The notes beneath the pieces were generated by a model, which saw only the letters and a list, made by a program, of their open reading frames with translations, was not told the DNA's origin and did not search any database. The position numbers were made by a program, and so were the translations under genes. From Pontibacterium sp049599735 (lineage in GTDB: Bacteria; Pseudomonadota; Gammaproteobacteria; Pseudomonadales; Balneatricaceae), in contig JBMYOX010000002.1 of NCBI GenBank assembly GCA_049599735.1, positions 62,001 through 126,000 of the forward strand: a stretch of DNA of 64,000 nucleotides, read 5' to 3'. Of the stretch, positions 1 through 9,029 are shown piece by piece; position 1 is the first letter of the stretch, and each line of letters starts with the position of its first letter.

Positions 1-800
1 TTAACGTCCGGCACGATGCCTTTCATGTTGTTATGGAATTGCTGGCGTAATTGTTTATCAGGAATAATCGCAAACGAGCAGCCAAGACCGGCAATATTAT
101 AGGTTTTGCTGGGAGCCATCAGAGTGATAGTGCGCGCGGCGATTTCATCATTCAGGGCTGCCAGCGGCAGGTGCTTCAGGCCGGGTTCCAGAATCAGGTC
201 GCAGTGAATTTCATCAGAGCAAACAAATAAATCGTGTTTGATCACCAGGGCCGCCAACTGTTCCAGTTCCTCCCGGCGATAGACGGTGCCCCCCGGATTT
301 TGTGGATTGCAGAACAGCAGGCATTTAGATTCCGGTTGAATAGACGCTTCCAGGGCTTCCAGATCCAGTATCCAACGCCCCTCATTTTCACACAGTGGCA
401 CACTGACCAGTTCACGCTGAGAAAAACGTGGAGCGGACATAAACGGCGGATAAATCGGTTTAGGTGAATGTACCGCATCGCCGGGCTTACCAATAGAACG
501 GCAGGCGAGATTCAGCCCGCAGACCAGGCCTGGTAACCAGATAATCCAGTCTGCTTCGATGGCCCACTGATAACGCTGCTGCATCCGGTTGATGACTTGT
601 GTGGTCAGCTCATCCGGCGTATTTGTGTAGCCAAAAACACCATGGTCGATACGTTCATGCAGCGCTGCCATAATGGCAGGCGGGGCCATAAAATCAGTAT
701 CGGCGACCCACATGGGTAAAATTTTAGTATCGCGGTATTTTTCCCATTTCAGGCTGGAGGTGTTTTTGCGGTCGATCGGGCGGTCAAATTCATTCACCAT
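1..800 (-). CDS. MalY/PatB family aminotransferase (cystathionine beta-lyase type), 3' end outside window
   Basis: PLP-dependent fold-type I enzyme. The first 266 residues are visible, starting at the ATG whose complement is at 798-800; the rest runs off the left edge. Recognisable segments are the N-terminal WVADTDF motif, the NPQNPGGTVY segment, SDEIHCDL with the PLP-pyridine Asp, and SKTYNIAGLG with the Schiff-base lysine. This order fits MalY/PatB C-S lyases, which cleave cystathionine to homocysteine, pyruvate and ammonia. The gene is divergent from leuA. Substrate is inferred from family only; other class I/II aminotransferases remain possible. Confidence 0.85.
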   Translation of the reverse strand, partial: MVNEFDRPIDRKNTSSLKWEKYRDTKILPMWVADTDFMAPPAIMAALHERIDHGVFGYTNTPDELTTQVINRMQQRYQWAIEADWIIWLPGLVCGLNLACRSIGKPGDAVHSPKPIYPPFMSAPRFSQRELVSVPLCENEGRWILDLEALEASIQPESKCLLFCNPQNPGGTVYRREELEQLAALVIKHDLFVCSDEIHCDLILEPGLKHLPLAALNDEIAARTITLMAPSKTYNIAGLGCSFAIIPDKQLRQQFHNNMKGIVPDV

Positions 801-1165
801 GGACTTATACTTCCCTGCTGTTTAGTTGACGGAGACAGCTTTAGAGTTACGGTAGACGCAAACTATTCCTATTGTAGCCAGGCAGGCTTGCAAATGGCCA
901 ATGGCGCGTTATAGCAGGCAAAAAATAGCCACCGGAAATCGCAGGCAACGGCTTGCGACCTGCCGGTTGCTTACAAACCTCTGTAGCAATCTGTGCCTGT
1001 TGGCAGGTAGCGGTATCGTTTCAGGTTTTTCCTCTGTAAGTCCTGCGATAACGGCCATAAGGCAGTATACTCTCTGTTTCAGTCAGCCTCTTTCTGTCTT
1101 TATATTTTTACGTTTTTTGCGCCACGTTCAGTTAACGGGGTGTACTTTGATTTGGAGCGTCACCG
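801..1165. other. Divergent intergenic region, aminotransferase/leuA
   Basis: These 365 bases separate two divergent starts and must hold both promoters. I could not place convincing -35/-10 boxes. A frame from 901 contains a Leu-rich stretch, but it lacks the short leader-peptide plus terminator arrangement expected of attenuation. The leuA Shine-Dalgarno is GGAG near 1153. No RNA gene or mobile element was seen. Confidence 0.4.
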
Positions 1166-2707
1166 ATGAGCGACAACAACCGGGTTATTATTTTTGATAC
1201 AACTTTACGCGACGGTGAGCAAAGCCCGGGCGCATCCATGACCAAAGCTGAAAAGCTGCGTATTGCAAGGCAGCTTGAGAAAATGCGGGTTGATGTGATC
1301 GAAGCGGGTTTTGCCATTGCCAGCCCCGGTGATTTTGAGTCGGTTAAGTCCATTGCCGATACCATTAAAGACAGTACCGTTTGTTCCTTATCCCGTGCGC
1401 TTGATGCCGATATCGACCGGGCGGGTGAGGCGTTAGCGAATGCTAACTCCGGACGTATTCATACCTTTATTGCCACGTCCCCGATCCATATGAAGTACAA
1501 ACTTCAGATGAATCCCGATCAGGTAGTGGAGCAGGCAGTTTATGCGGTTAAACGTGCCCGCAACCTGATTGATGATGTTGAGTTTTCTCTTGAAGATGCC
1601 AGCCGCTCTGAGCTGGACTTTATGTGCCGTATTATCGAACAGGTGATTGATGCCGGTGCCCGCACAATTAATATCCCGGATACGGTGGGTTACGCCGTGC
1701 CGGAAGAGTTCGGGCATACCATCGGGCAGCTGATCGCACGGATCCCTAATGCCGATAAAGCTATATTCTCCGTGCACTGTCATAACGATCTGGGGCTGGC
1801 GGTTGCCAACTCTCTGGCGGCTGTGCAGGCCGGTGCACGTCAGGTGGAATGTACCATTAACGGCTTAGGCGAGCGGGCGGGTAATGCCTCACTGGAAGAA
1901 ATTGTGATGGCCATCCGCACCCGTCAGGACCGTTTGGGTGTGACCACCGGACTGGATACGACGCAGATCGTGCCGGCTTCCCGTCTGGTGTCCAGTGTGA
2001 CCGGTTTTCCGGTGCAGCCAAATAAAGCCATTGTGGGCGCGAATGCCTTTGCCCATGAGTCGGGTATTCACCAGGATGGTATGCTGAAACACCGGGAAAC
2101 CTACGAAATTATGACCGCACAGGATGTGGGCTGGCAGGCTAACCGGATGGTGCTGGGTAAACATTCAGGGCGAGCGGCTTTCCGCAGTCGTATGGAAGAG
2201 CTGGGTACAACGTTTGCCTCGGATGCTGAGCTGAATGAAACTTTTGCCCGTTTTAAAGACCTGGCCGATAAAAAACATGAAATCTTTGATGAAGACCTGG
2301 TGGCGCTGGTCAGCGATACCCGCGCCAGCGCACCGAGTGAGAATATCAGGCTGAGCAGCCTTTCCGTAACGTCCCAGACCGGTGAAGTACCAGTGGCAAA
2401 CGTGGTGCTGATTATCGGTGATGAAGAACATCAGGCTGAAGCTGAGGGCAGCGGGCCGGTAGATGCCGCTTTTAAAGCCATTGAGACGATTGTAAATTCA
2501 GGGGCCGGTTTGCAGATTTATTCGGTGAATGCGATTACCGAAGGCACGGACTCCCAGGGTGAAGTGACGGTCCGTCTGGAAAGTGCAGGTCGTATTGTGA
2601 ACGGCCTGGGGGCGGATACGGATATTATTATTGCATCGGCCAAAGCCTATGTGCATGCCCTGAATTTGCTTGATGCTAATATTCAGAAAGCACATCCCCA
2701 GGTTTAA
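1166..2707 (+). CDS. leuA: 2-isopropylmalate synthase
   Basis: First committed step of leucine synthesis: acetyl-CoA plus 2-oxoisovalerate gives 2-isopropylmalate. The 513-residue protein matches the short (LeuA1) bacterial form. The N-terminal TIM barrel opens with the metal-binding DTTLRDGEQSPGA and carries the HxH metal motif in SVHCHNDLGLAVANS; HESGIHQDG lies near residue 290. The last ~120 residues look like the leucine-sensing regulatory domain. The ATG at 1166 has GGAG about 9 bases upstream. It stands apart from the other leu genes and is followed by an unrelated holD/rimI pair. Confidence 0.96.
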   Translation: MSDNNRVIIFDTTLRDGEQSPGASMTKAEKLRIARQLEKMRVDVIEAGFAIASPGDFESVKSIADTIKDSTVCSLSRALDADIDRAGEALANANSGRIHTFIATSPIHMKYKLQMNPDQVVEQAVYAVKRARNLIDDVEFSLEDASRSELDFMCRIIEQVIDAGARTINIPDTVGYAVPEEFGHTIGQLIARIPNADKAIFSVHCHNDLGLAVANSLAAVQAGARQVECTINGLGERAGNASLEEIVMAIRTRQDRLGVTTGLDTTQIVPASRLVSSVTGFPVQPNKAIVGANAFAHESGIHQDGMLKHRETYEIMTAQDVGWQANRMVLGKHSGRAAFRSRMEELGTTFASDAELNETFARFKDLADKKHEIFDEDLVALVSDTRASAPSENIRLSSLSVTSQTGEVPVANVVLIIGDEEHQAEAEGSGPVDAAFKAIETIVNSGAGLQIYSVNAITEGTDSQGEVTVRLESAGRIVNGLGADTDIIIASAKAYVHALNLLDANIQKAHPQV

Positions 2708-2745
2708 CTGCGGGTGGCTGGCCTGACCTCTGAGGAGCGCGAGTG

Positions 2746-3624
2746 ATGATTGAAGAGCAGCAGCGTCATCAGTATCTGGAGGCGCTGGGTATTTCCAGCT
2801 GGTTGCCGCGCGCCCCTTTGCCTGGTGCTGCGCCTTCCCCGGACTGGGTCCGGGATTTTTGTTATGAGGCACCTGATGGCCCTTACTCACAGGCTGATGC
2901 AGAAGCGGGGGCTGAGGTGCCGCCTGCCGCCGTTGCGGTAAAAAATCCGGCTGCCGCCCGTGCTATGCTGGCGCGCAGTTTTGGTGGTGATCAAGCTGAG
3001 CCTGTAAAAAAACCGGTCTTGCCGGTTATCAGTGATGCGCCGATAGCCGGGATAAGGAAAAGCCCTGTCTCCGCGCCGCCTGAGTCTGTTGCGTCAGAGG
3101 CTGCCACCGCCAGGGGCGCGGATAAAGCCGCGCGTCAGGCGCCGCGTTTTAATCTGGCCTTTTGCCTCTGCGGTGATGTGTTATTGATTGATAGTCTGCC
3201 ACCCCGGTCACAGGCGGGTTTTACGGATCTTCACCGGCATCTGGCGGATGCCATTGTGGCCAGCCTCTCCTCTCACAATCAGCCGATGGCTGAGACTCCC
3301 TTTTTATTGCCCTGGCCTACTTTTGCCAGCCCGACTTTGTCTCAGAGTTACGAAGATGCACGCTCGGCTGTGCAGCATAAGCTGGATAAGGTACTGAGCA
3401 TCCATCAAATCAACGTAGTGTTAATGATGGGGGAAAGTGCGGCGCAGATGATATTGGATCGTGATGAGCCGCTGGAATCACTGAGTGGCATTGTGTTTAG
3501 TTTAAGAAGTGGCGTTAAAGCACTGGCCAGCCACAGCCTGACGGAGGCTCTGCATGTACCGGGTATTAAACCGGTGATCTGGCAGAATTTACAGCCTTTG
3601 TTAAAGCACAATGCAGATGGCTGA
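2746..3624 (+). CDS. Probable DNA polymerase III psi subunit, HolD-like (long form)
   Basis: A 292-residue protein, overlapping rimI by 14 bases. The N-terminus (RHQYLEALGISSWLPRAP) resembles the chi-binding start of psi proteins. Then comes a low-complexity Ala/Pro linker (about 50-130) and a C-terminal alpha/beta domain (about 138-285) with GDVLLID, FLLPWP and VVLMMGESAA, consistent with the UDG-like fold of psi. In enterobacteria and pseudomonads holD sits directly upstream of rimI. It is about twice the length of E. coli HolD (137 aa). ATG at 2746 is preferred over GTG at 2743 because GAGGAG lies 8 bases before it. The call rests mainly on synteny plus the N-terminal motif. Confidence 0.6.
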   Translation: MIEEQQRHQYLEALGISSWLPRAPLPGAAPSPDWVRDFCYEAPDGPYSQADAEAGAEVPPAAVAVKNPAAARAMLARSFGGDQAEPVKKPVLPVISDAPIAGIRKSPVSAPPESVASEAATARGADKAARQAPRFNLAFCLCGDVLLIDSLPPRSQAGFTDLHRHLADAIVASLSSHNQPMAETPFLLPWPTFASPTLSQSYEDARSAVQHKLDKVLSIHQINVVLMMGESAAQMILDRDEPLESLSGIVFSLRSGVKALASHSLTEALHVPGIKPVIWQNLQPLLKHNADG

Positions 3625-4090
3625 GTACCAGATTCGTGCGCTGAACAACGATGATCTCGGTGTCTGGTTTGCGCTGGAGCAACAGGCATTCAGTGATCCC
3701 TGGAGCGAGGCTCAGTTAAGCGCGTTGTTAGGCCGGGCCCGTCATCTGAGTTTTGGCTGTTTTAACGATAAACAGCTGGTGGCGTTTGCGGTCTTTTCTT
3801 TTGTGCTGGATGAAGCTGAGTTGCTGCAAATAGCGGTTGCGCCAGATTGGCGAGGGCAAGGCCTGGCAGAGAGACTGTTTACCCAGGTGGCCGGTCAGTT
3901 AAAACCTGAGGGTATTCAGCGTGTTCTGCTCGAAGTGCGGCTGTCTAATCAGCCTGCTATCAGTCTTTACAGGCGTATTGGTTTTATCGAGGACGGTTAC
4001 CGTAAGGCCTATTATGAAACAGCCGACGGGCGTGAAGATGCATTGCTGATGAGCCTGCTGGTCTCAGAGAAAAAACCTGCCGGGGGCTGA
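3611..4090 (+). CDS. rimI: Ribosomal protein S18-alanine N-acetyltransferase
   Basis: GNAT-family enzyme acetylating the N-terminal Ala of S18. The 159 residues carry the acetyl-CoA loop as VAPDWRGQGLAERL and the RimI-type C-terminal pattern LLEVRLSNQPAISLYRRIGF followed by RKAYYE. The start lies inside the end of the HolD-like gene, so the two are probably translationally coupled; ATG at 3617 is an alternative two codons in. Confidence 0.92.
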   Translation: MQMAEYQIRALNNDDLGVWFALEQQAFSDPWSEAQLSALLGRARHLSFGCFNDKQLVAFAVFSFVLDEAELLQIAVAPDWRGQGLAERLFTQVAGQLKPEGIQRVLLEVRLSNQPAISLYRRIGFIEDGYRKAYYETADGREDALLMSLLVSEKKPAGG

Positions 4091-4205
4091 TACAGGTCAA
4101 AGCCCTACCTTTGAGGTTATCGCCACCGCCGACATTTTGAATATTCCCCTGTAAACTTTTGAATATTAGTAAAGACTTATTCTTTTCATCTGACCGGTTA
4201 CTTGT

Positions 4206-4874
4206 ATGAGCATCTCTGAAGGACTTTTGAGTGCCTCCTGGTTGTGGCTGACCCTTTTTTTGTATCTCACGGTACTGGGTGCGGCGCTTTATCGGATCCC
4301 CTGGTCGGTTCTGTTGGAGAATCGACGTCTTCAGCATTTGTTTTGGGCTATTACTGTCTTCATGATGGTGATGTGGAGTATGCGTGCTGGCATCTCACCC
4401 GGTTTGAGTATTCATTTTCTGGGGGTGACTGCATTAACGCTGATTCTTGGCTGGGATCTGGCGATTGTATCAGGCTCTATTGCGCTGCTGGGTATGGTAC
4501 TGATTGGCCGGGAAAGCTGGCAGGGTTTGCCGGTGAATGGCTTTTGCTCAGTAGTGCTGCCGGTGCTGGTCAGTTATTTGATTCTTAAGTTGGTTGAAGC
4601 CAGGCTGGCTAAGAACTTTTTTATCTATCTCTTTCTTTGTGGTTTTCTGGGAGCGGGTATTGCCGTGATGGTATCAGGGCTTTCCACCGGCTTGCTGCTC
4701 TGGCTTGATGGTGTGTATGACTGGAGCAAGATCAACCATGAATATGTGCGTTATCTGCCGCTGATTATGTTCCCCGAGGGGCTGATGAACGGCATAGTGA
4801 TGACCGGTATGCTGGTTTTTTATCCGGACTGGGTGCGCACTTTTAATGCCAAACAATATATCGACGATCAGTAG
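4206..4874 (+). CDS. CbiM-like energy-coupling-factor permease family membrane protein (COG3235 type)
   Basis: A 222-residue, very hydrophobic protein with about six predicted membrane segments. The C-terminal part, ending in LPLIMFPEGLMNGIVMTG, fits the COG3235 relatives of the CbiM S-components used for Co/Ni uptake. The N-terminal metal-ligand His of true CbiM is not seen, so a cobalt role is not supported. It is convergent with regA, and no transporter ATPase or T-component is adjacent. The substrate is unknown. Confidence 0.6.
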   Translation: MSISEGLLSASWLWLTLFLYLTVLGAALYRIPWSVLLENRRLQHLFWAITVFMMVMWSMRAGISPGLSIHFLGVTALTLILGWDLAIVSGSIALLGMVLIGRESWQGLPVNGFCSVVLPVLVSYLILKLVEARLAKNFFIYLFLCGFLGAGIAVMVSGLSTGLLLWLDGVYDWSKINHEYVRYLPLIMFPEGLMNGIVMTGMLVFYPDWVRTFNAKQYIDDQ

Positions 4875-4927
4875 GGTTCAGGTTCCTTAGCCTCTGGTCC
4901 TTTTATTACAGACCTTTATTCTAAGTG

Positions 4928-5470
4928 TTAACGCTGCACCGGACGTTTTAGCAACTTACGCTGTAAGGTTCTTCGGTGCATGCCCAGGGCCCGTGCTGTT
5001 GCTGATACATTGCCCTCATGTTCTGCCAGCACTTTCTGAATATGCTCCCATTCCAAACGGTTGACGGACATCGGCTGCACGGCTACTTCAAGCTCGGGGT
5101 TGGGCTGCTGACTGCCCAGTGCCGTTAGAATTTCATCGGCATCAGCAGGTTTTGGCAGGTAGTTAGTGGCGCCCAGTTTAATAGCTTCAACGGCGGTGGT
5201 GATGCTGGCATAACCGGTAAGCACCAGAATCAGCATATCCGGATTATGCGTTTTAAGACTGGGTAGCAGGGTCAGGCCGGAGGCTGTCTCCATTTTAAGA
5301 TCAACCGTAGCTAAGTCAGGTATCTGCTTTAACAATTGCTGCTCTGCTTCGGCCACGCTATGGGCAATCGCAACCTCCAACCCGCGCCTTTTCATCGCGC
5401 GGGCAAGAATGCGGGTAAACGTGCTGTCATCGTCAACAATAAGTAACTGTTTGCCTTGAAATTCAGTCAC
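4928..5470 (-). CDS. regA: Redox response regulator, RegA/PrrA/RoxR family
   Basis: DNA-binding partner of the RegB kinase. I place the start at the GTG complement of 5468-5470: AAGGAG lies 8 bases before it and the resulting 180 residues match RegA length. The receiver domain has LLIVDDD, the phospho-acceptor region LATVDLKM and VLTGYASITTAV. A short linker leads to a Fis-type helix-turn-helix ending ARALGMHRRTLQRKL, the RegA signature. The gene overlaps the regB stop by 8 bases, so they are co-transcribed. The regulon cannot be read from this window. Confidence 0.88.
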   Translation of the reverse strand: MTEFQGKQLLIVDDDSTFTRILARAMKRRGLEVAIAHSVAEAEQQLLKQIPDLATVDLKMETASGLTLLPSLKTHNPDMLILVLTGYASITTAVEAIKLGATNYLPKPADADEILTALGSQQPNPELEVAVQPMSVNRLEWEHIQKVLAEHEGNVSATARALGMHRRTLQRKLLKRPVQR

Positions 5471-6716
5471 GCCCTGATCTCCTTGGGATAATAACTTCGG
5501 TAAGAGTGCCGCCTTGTGGGTGGTTATACAAGCGAACACTGCCGTCATAACGTGCCAGTGTAGTGGCGGTGAGGAAAAGTCCGATGCCTAACCCCCGTCC
5601 TTTGGTTGTTACAAAAGGTTTGCCCAGATTGTCATGGGCTTCAAGTGACAGCCCGGCGCCCTGATCGTGGATCTGCAGCATAATCGAGTCAGTATCCCAG
5701 TTAAGGTCGATATGGATACCTTTAGGCTGGGCATCGGCTGCATTGTTTAACAGATTCAGAATCGATTGGCGTAGGGACGTGCTGCTGTTGACGTCAGGTA
5801 TGGGGGGTTGTCCCGGAGTCGTTAGGGTGTAATTGACTTCAGGCCGTAAAATTGTCCACTGCTCGATCACCTCAGCAAGTACATCGGTAATGGGTGTTAT
5901 ACGCTGGGTCGCCTGTTCTTCCTGTACGGAGCGGGAAAACTGTTGCAGACGGTCGCTGCAACTGTCGATTTGCTGACGCATCAATGCCAGATCTTCCTGC
6001 AGCGTGGCATCGTGCTCATATTCGGCCTGCAGTTCGCTAACCAGCACACGCAGGGTGCTCAGCGGTGTGCCGAGTTCATGAGCGGTACCCGCCGCCATCG
6101 TCGCCAGTGACAGCAGTTGCTGATCGTTGATGCGTTTTTCCCGCTCGGCTTCCAACCGCTCCTGCTGGCGGTGCATGGAATGGCGCATTCTGACAATAAA
6201 CCAGGTCACGACTAATACCGTCAGAATAAAATTTATCCACAGACCGGTGGTATGCAGATCAAAGAGACGTAACAGCCGGTGCTGGTGGTGATCTTCGGGT
6301 TGGATAATCGGAATAAACTGAAATAGCAGTGAGCTATAAATAGCGATCACCAGCACCCCGGTAAGCAGGGTATAACGTTGGGACAAAGTCGCGGCCGAGA
6401 TAATCAGTGGAATCAGCAATAAGAAGATAAACGGATTAGTGGCACCGCCGGTCTGGAAAAGTAAACAGCCATAAAGCACCACATCGGCCATCAGCTGAGT
6501 AAAAAACTCAGGTTCTGTCACCGGCCAGCCTGACTGAAGGCGTGCATAAGTCATCAGGTTAAGTAAAGCGAGGGCCAACAGGGTCGAACCCACCATCCAG
6601 ACATTAAGTGAGGCCTGCAACATATAAAGTGCAAACAAAATGGCCGCGCTTTGCCCGAAGAGAGTAAGCGTGCGTATATAGGTTAACTGCAGAAGATTAT
6701 TATGATGATTGGCCAT
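5463..6716 (-). CDS. regB: Membrane redox sensor histidine kinase, RegB/PrrB/RoxS family
   Basis: A 417-residue kinase with about six membrane segments in residues 10-175. The motif GGATNPF (about 90-96) matches the RegB quinone-binding GGxxNPF. The H-box AHELGTPLSTL puts the phospho-His near residue 213. Cys in QIDSCSDRL (about 253) is 40 residues later, the same spacing as His225 to redox-active Cys265 in Rhodobacter RegB. The ATPase domain has the N-box LLNNAADAQ and the G-boxes DQGAGL and GRGLGIGLFL. Cys/quinone sensing is inferred from the conserved positions. Confidence 0.9.
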   Translation of the reverse strand: MANHHNNLLQLTYIRTLTLFGQSAAILFALYMLQASLNVWMVGSTLLALALLNLMTYARLQSGWPVTEPEFFTQLMADVVLYGCLLFQTGGATNPFIFLLLIPLIISAATLSQRYTLLTGVLVIAIYSSLLFQFIPIIQPEDHHQHRLLRLFDLHTTGLWINFILTVLVVTWFIVRMRHSMHRQQERLEAEREKRINDQQLLSLATMAAGTAHELGTPLSTLRVLVSELQAEYEHDATLQEDLALMRQQIDSCSDRLQQFSRSVQEEQATQRITPITDVLAEVIEQWTILRPEVNYTLTTPGQPPIPDVNSSTSLRQSILNLLNNAADAQPKGIHIDLNWDTDSIMLQIHDQGAGLSLEAHDNLGKPFVTTKGRGLGIGLFLTATTLARYDGSVRLYNHPQGGTLTEVIIPRRSGRD

Positions 6717-6968
6717 AGGCCTGAATTATACCTGAGCTACCCGGGGTGAAGGCGAGGCAAAATGTCGCATCTGAGGCTTAGGGCTCGTTATACCGAGAAT
6801 AAACGGGCTTTCCACATGATTCTTACTTTTAAGTACAAAAATTATTTGTATGCGGTTAAAGGGAATTGCGGGGTAAAACTTGCTACAGGTAAACGAAATA
6901 GCAGGTGTTAGCGGTTAAACTCTATTAGTTGATTCAATGCTGCCCTGATATATGAATAGGAAGTCATC

Positions 6969-9014
6969 ATGTTTTTTGTAAAACGCCCCGGGAACTTTGT
7001 TTTACTCAACACCCTGTTGTCTGTTTGTTTGACGGGGTATATAACGCCGGTGGCTGCTGAAGAGAGGGAGCTTGATGATTATCTGGCACTTTCTTTAGAA
7101 AACCTGATGAACACAACAGTCTCTTCCGTGACAAAGAAAAAACAGACATTAAAAAATACAGCGGCGGCGGTTTATGTCATCTCTGATGAGCAGATTCGTC
7201 GTTCAGGTTATCAGACGGTTCCTGATTTGTTGAGGATGGTTCCGGGCCTGCAGGTTGCAAAAATTGATGGTAATAACTGGGCGGTTTCTGCCCGTGGTTT
7301 TAATGGGCAGGTCGCCAATAAACTGCTGGTATTACAGGATGGGCGTACACTCTATAACCCGGTTTATTCCGGTGTTTACTGGGACGCACAGGATCTGATT
7401 CTGGATGATATCGAGCGTATTGAGATCATCCGGGGGCCTGGCGCCAGTGTTTGGGGGGTGAATGCGGTTAACGGTGTTATCAATATTATCAGCAAGGATT
7501 CTTCACAAACCCAGGGCACTTATGTCAAAGCCGGTGCCGGTAGTGGCGATAAGAACAAGGTGATGGCTTTACGCCACGGCTTTGAATGGAATGCCCGGAC
7601 AACGGGGCGTACGTACCTGAAATATAGCGAGAGTGATAGTCATAATCTGGCAGAGAGCGGTGCGGATGCTAATGATGACGGTAAAAAGTTTCATGGAGGC
7701 TTTCGGCTGGATGGTGAGGTGGATGCGAAGAATAGCTGGACGTTGCAGGGTGATTACTACGACATAAAGGAAAATCAAATATATACGGGGTTGTTACCGC
7801 CTTTGTATCGGGTTACCGGGAATCAAAACGATGAGATTAACGGGTCGGGCTGGAATCTTTTGGGTCGCGGGCAACATTCTTATACAGATCGATATGGTTA
7901 TGAGGCCCTGATCAGCTTCCAGGTTTTCTATGATCATAATCAGCGAGATGAACTCGTATTAGGTCTTGAATATGATACGTTTGATGTTGAGTTTATGAAT
8001 CGCCAGCGGATCTTCACCAGCCATGAGCTAACATGGGGTTTGGGCTATCGGCATATCCGGGATGAATACCACAATTCGTTTTATGTTAGCCTGAACCCTG
8101 ACAGTCTGGATTACAGTATTGCTAATGCTTTTGTTCAGGATCAAATCGAGCTTAATACGGATATGCACCTGACTGTAGGGGCAAAACTGGAGTCACATGA
8201 ACTGTACGCCACGGAGCTTCAGCCCAGTATTCGTTTTCACTGGTCATTGGATACTGACAGCAGTTTTTGGGCGGCGGTTTCCCGTGCCGTTCGCACCCCC
8301 AGTCGCTTCGAGCGGGGAGGTACGGTTACTGCCGCAATGATCCCCGTTCCACAAAAACCACCCGCACCGCCTTTGTGGCGGCCTTTGACCATTGGAGGCG
8401 ATGATAGTTTTAATAATGAAACGCTGATCGCCTATGAAGCCGGGTACCGAATTGCCTTGTCGGATCGCTTTTCCGTTGACCTGGCTCTTTTCTACAATGA
8501 TTTTGACCAGTTGCAAACGCTTGAATCTACCGGCATGAATTCCACGTTTCAAAACCGCTTAGAAGGCACGGCTTATGGCCTGGAGCTATCAAACATCTGG
8601 CGGGCGAAAGAGTGGTGGCAACTTTCATTTACATATAGCTATATTACCTTGTCAATGAACACCAAAGAAAATAGTACAGATACGCTTTCAGGCCCAGTGC
8701 TTGAAGGCAGTGCCCCGCAATCAGAATTTTATATCTCTTCCTGGATGGACCTGAAGAATCAATGGGCGCTGGATCTGTCGGTGCACTATGTAGGTGCGCT
8801 GGATAAAACACGGATAAATAGTCAGGATTCAGCTGTTAATCGTTATATTAATACAAATGTGCGGCTGACCCGAAAATTGGCGAATAATATAAGTGTATCG
8901 CTGATTGGCAATGATTTATTGGGAGCCGGGCATCTTGAATATTACGGACAGTCCCAGGTTCCGGCGGTGGAAAACGGTCGCTCTGTATTCTTACAGATAG
9001 AAGCTACTTTCTAA
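6969..9014 (+). CDS. TonB-dependent outer-membrane receptor
   Basis: 681 residues: signal peptide (about 1-30, cleaved near VAAEE), plug domain with VSSVTKKKQTLKNTAAAVYV, RGFNGQVANKLLVLQDGRTLY and ERIEIIRGPGASVWGVNAVNGVINIISK-type plug motifs, then a long beta-barrel ending in aromatic Phe (IEATF). The ligand is not evident; vitamin, siderophore or glycan are all possible. AGGA precedes the ATG. It is 15 bases upstream of a YfiR-family gene and probably co-transcribed with it, a pairing seen with receptor-linked signalling modules. Confidence 0.88.
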   Translation: MFFVKRPGNFVLLNTLLSVCLTGYITPVAAEERELDDYLALSLENLMNTTVSSVTKKKQTLKNTAAAVYVISDEQIRRSGYQTVPDLLRMVPGLQVAKIDGNNWAVSARGFNGQVANKLLVLQDGRTLYNPVYSGVYWDAQDLILDDIERIEIIRGPGASVWGVNAVNGVINIISKDSSQTQGTYVKAGAGSGDKNKVMALRHGFEWNARTTGRTYLKYSESDSHNLAESGADANDDGKKFHGGFRLDGEVDAKNSWTLQGDYYDIKENQIYTGLLPPLYRVTGNQNDEINGSGWNLLGRGQHSYTDRYGYEALISFQVFYDHNQRDELVLGLEYDTFDVEFMNRQRIFTSHELTWGLGYRHIRDEYHNSFYVSLNPDSLDYSIANAFVQDQIELNTDMHLTVGAKLESHELYATELQPSIRFHWSLDTDSSFWAAVSRAVRTPSRFERGGTVTAAMIPVPQKPPAPPLWRPLTIGGDDSFNNETLIAYEAGYRIALSDRFSVDLALFYNDFDQLQTLESTGMNSTFQNRLEGTAYGLELSNIWRAKEWWQLSFTYSYITLSMNTKENSTDTLSGPVLEGSAPQSEFYISSWMDLKNQWALDLSVHYVGALDKTRINSQDSAVNRYINTNVRLTRKLANNISVSLIGNDLLGAGHLEYYGQSQVPAVENGRSVFLQIEATF

Positions 9015-9029
9015 AGGGTAAGCGCATAA

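Noticed and set aside
901..1197. Leu-rich frame upstream of leuA as a possible attenuation leader
   Set aside because: It is 98 codons long and runs into leuA, its Leu codons are scattered, and no terminator/antiterminator pair was found.
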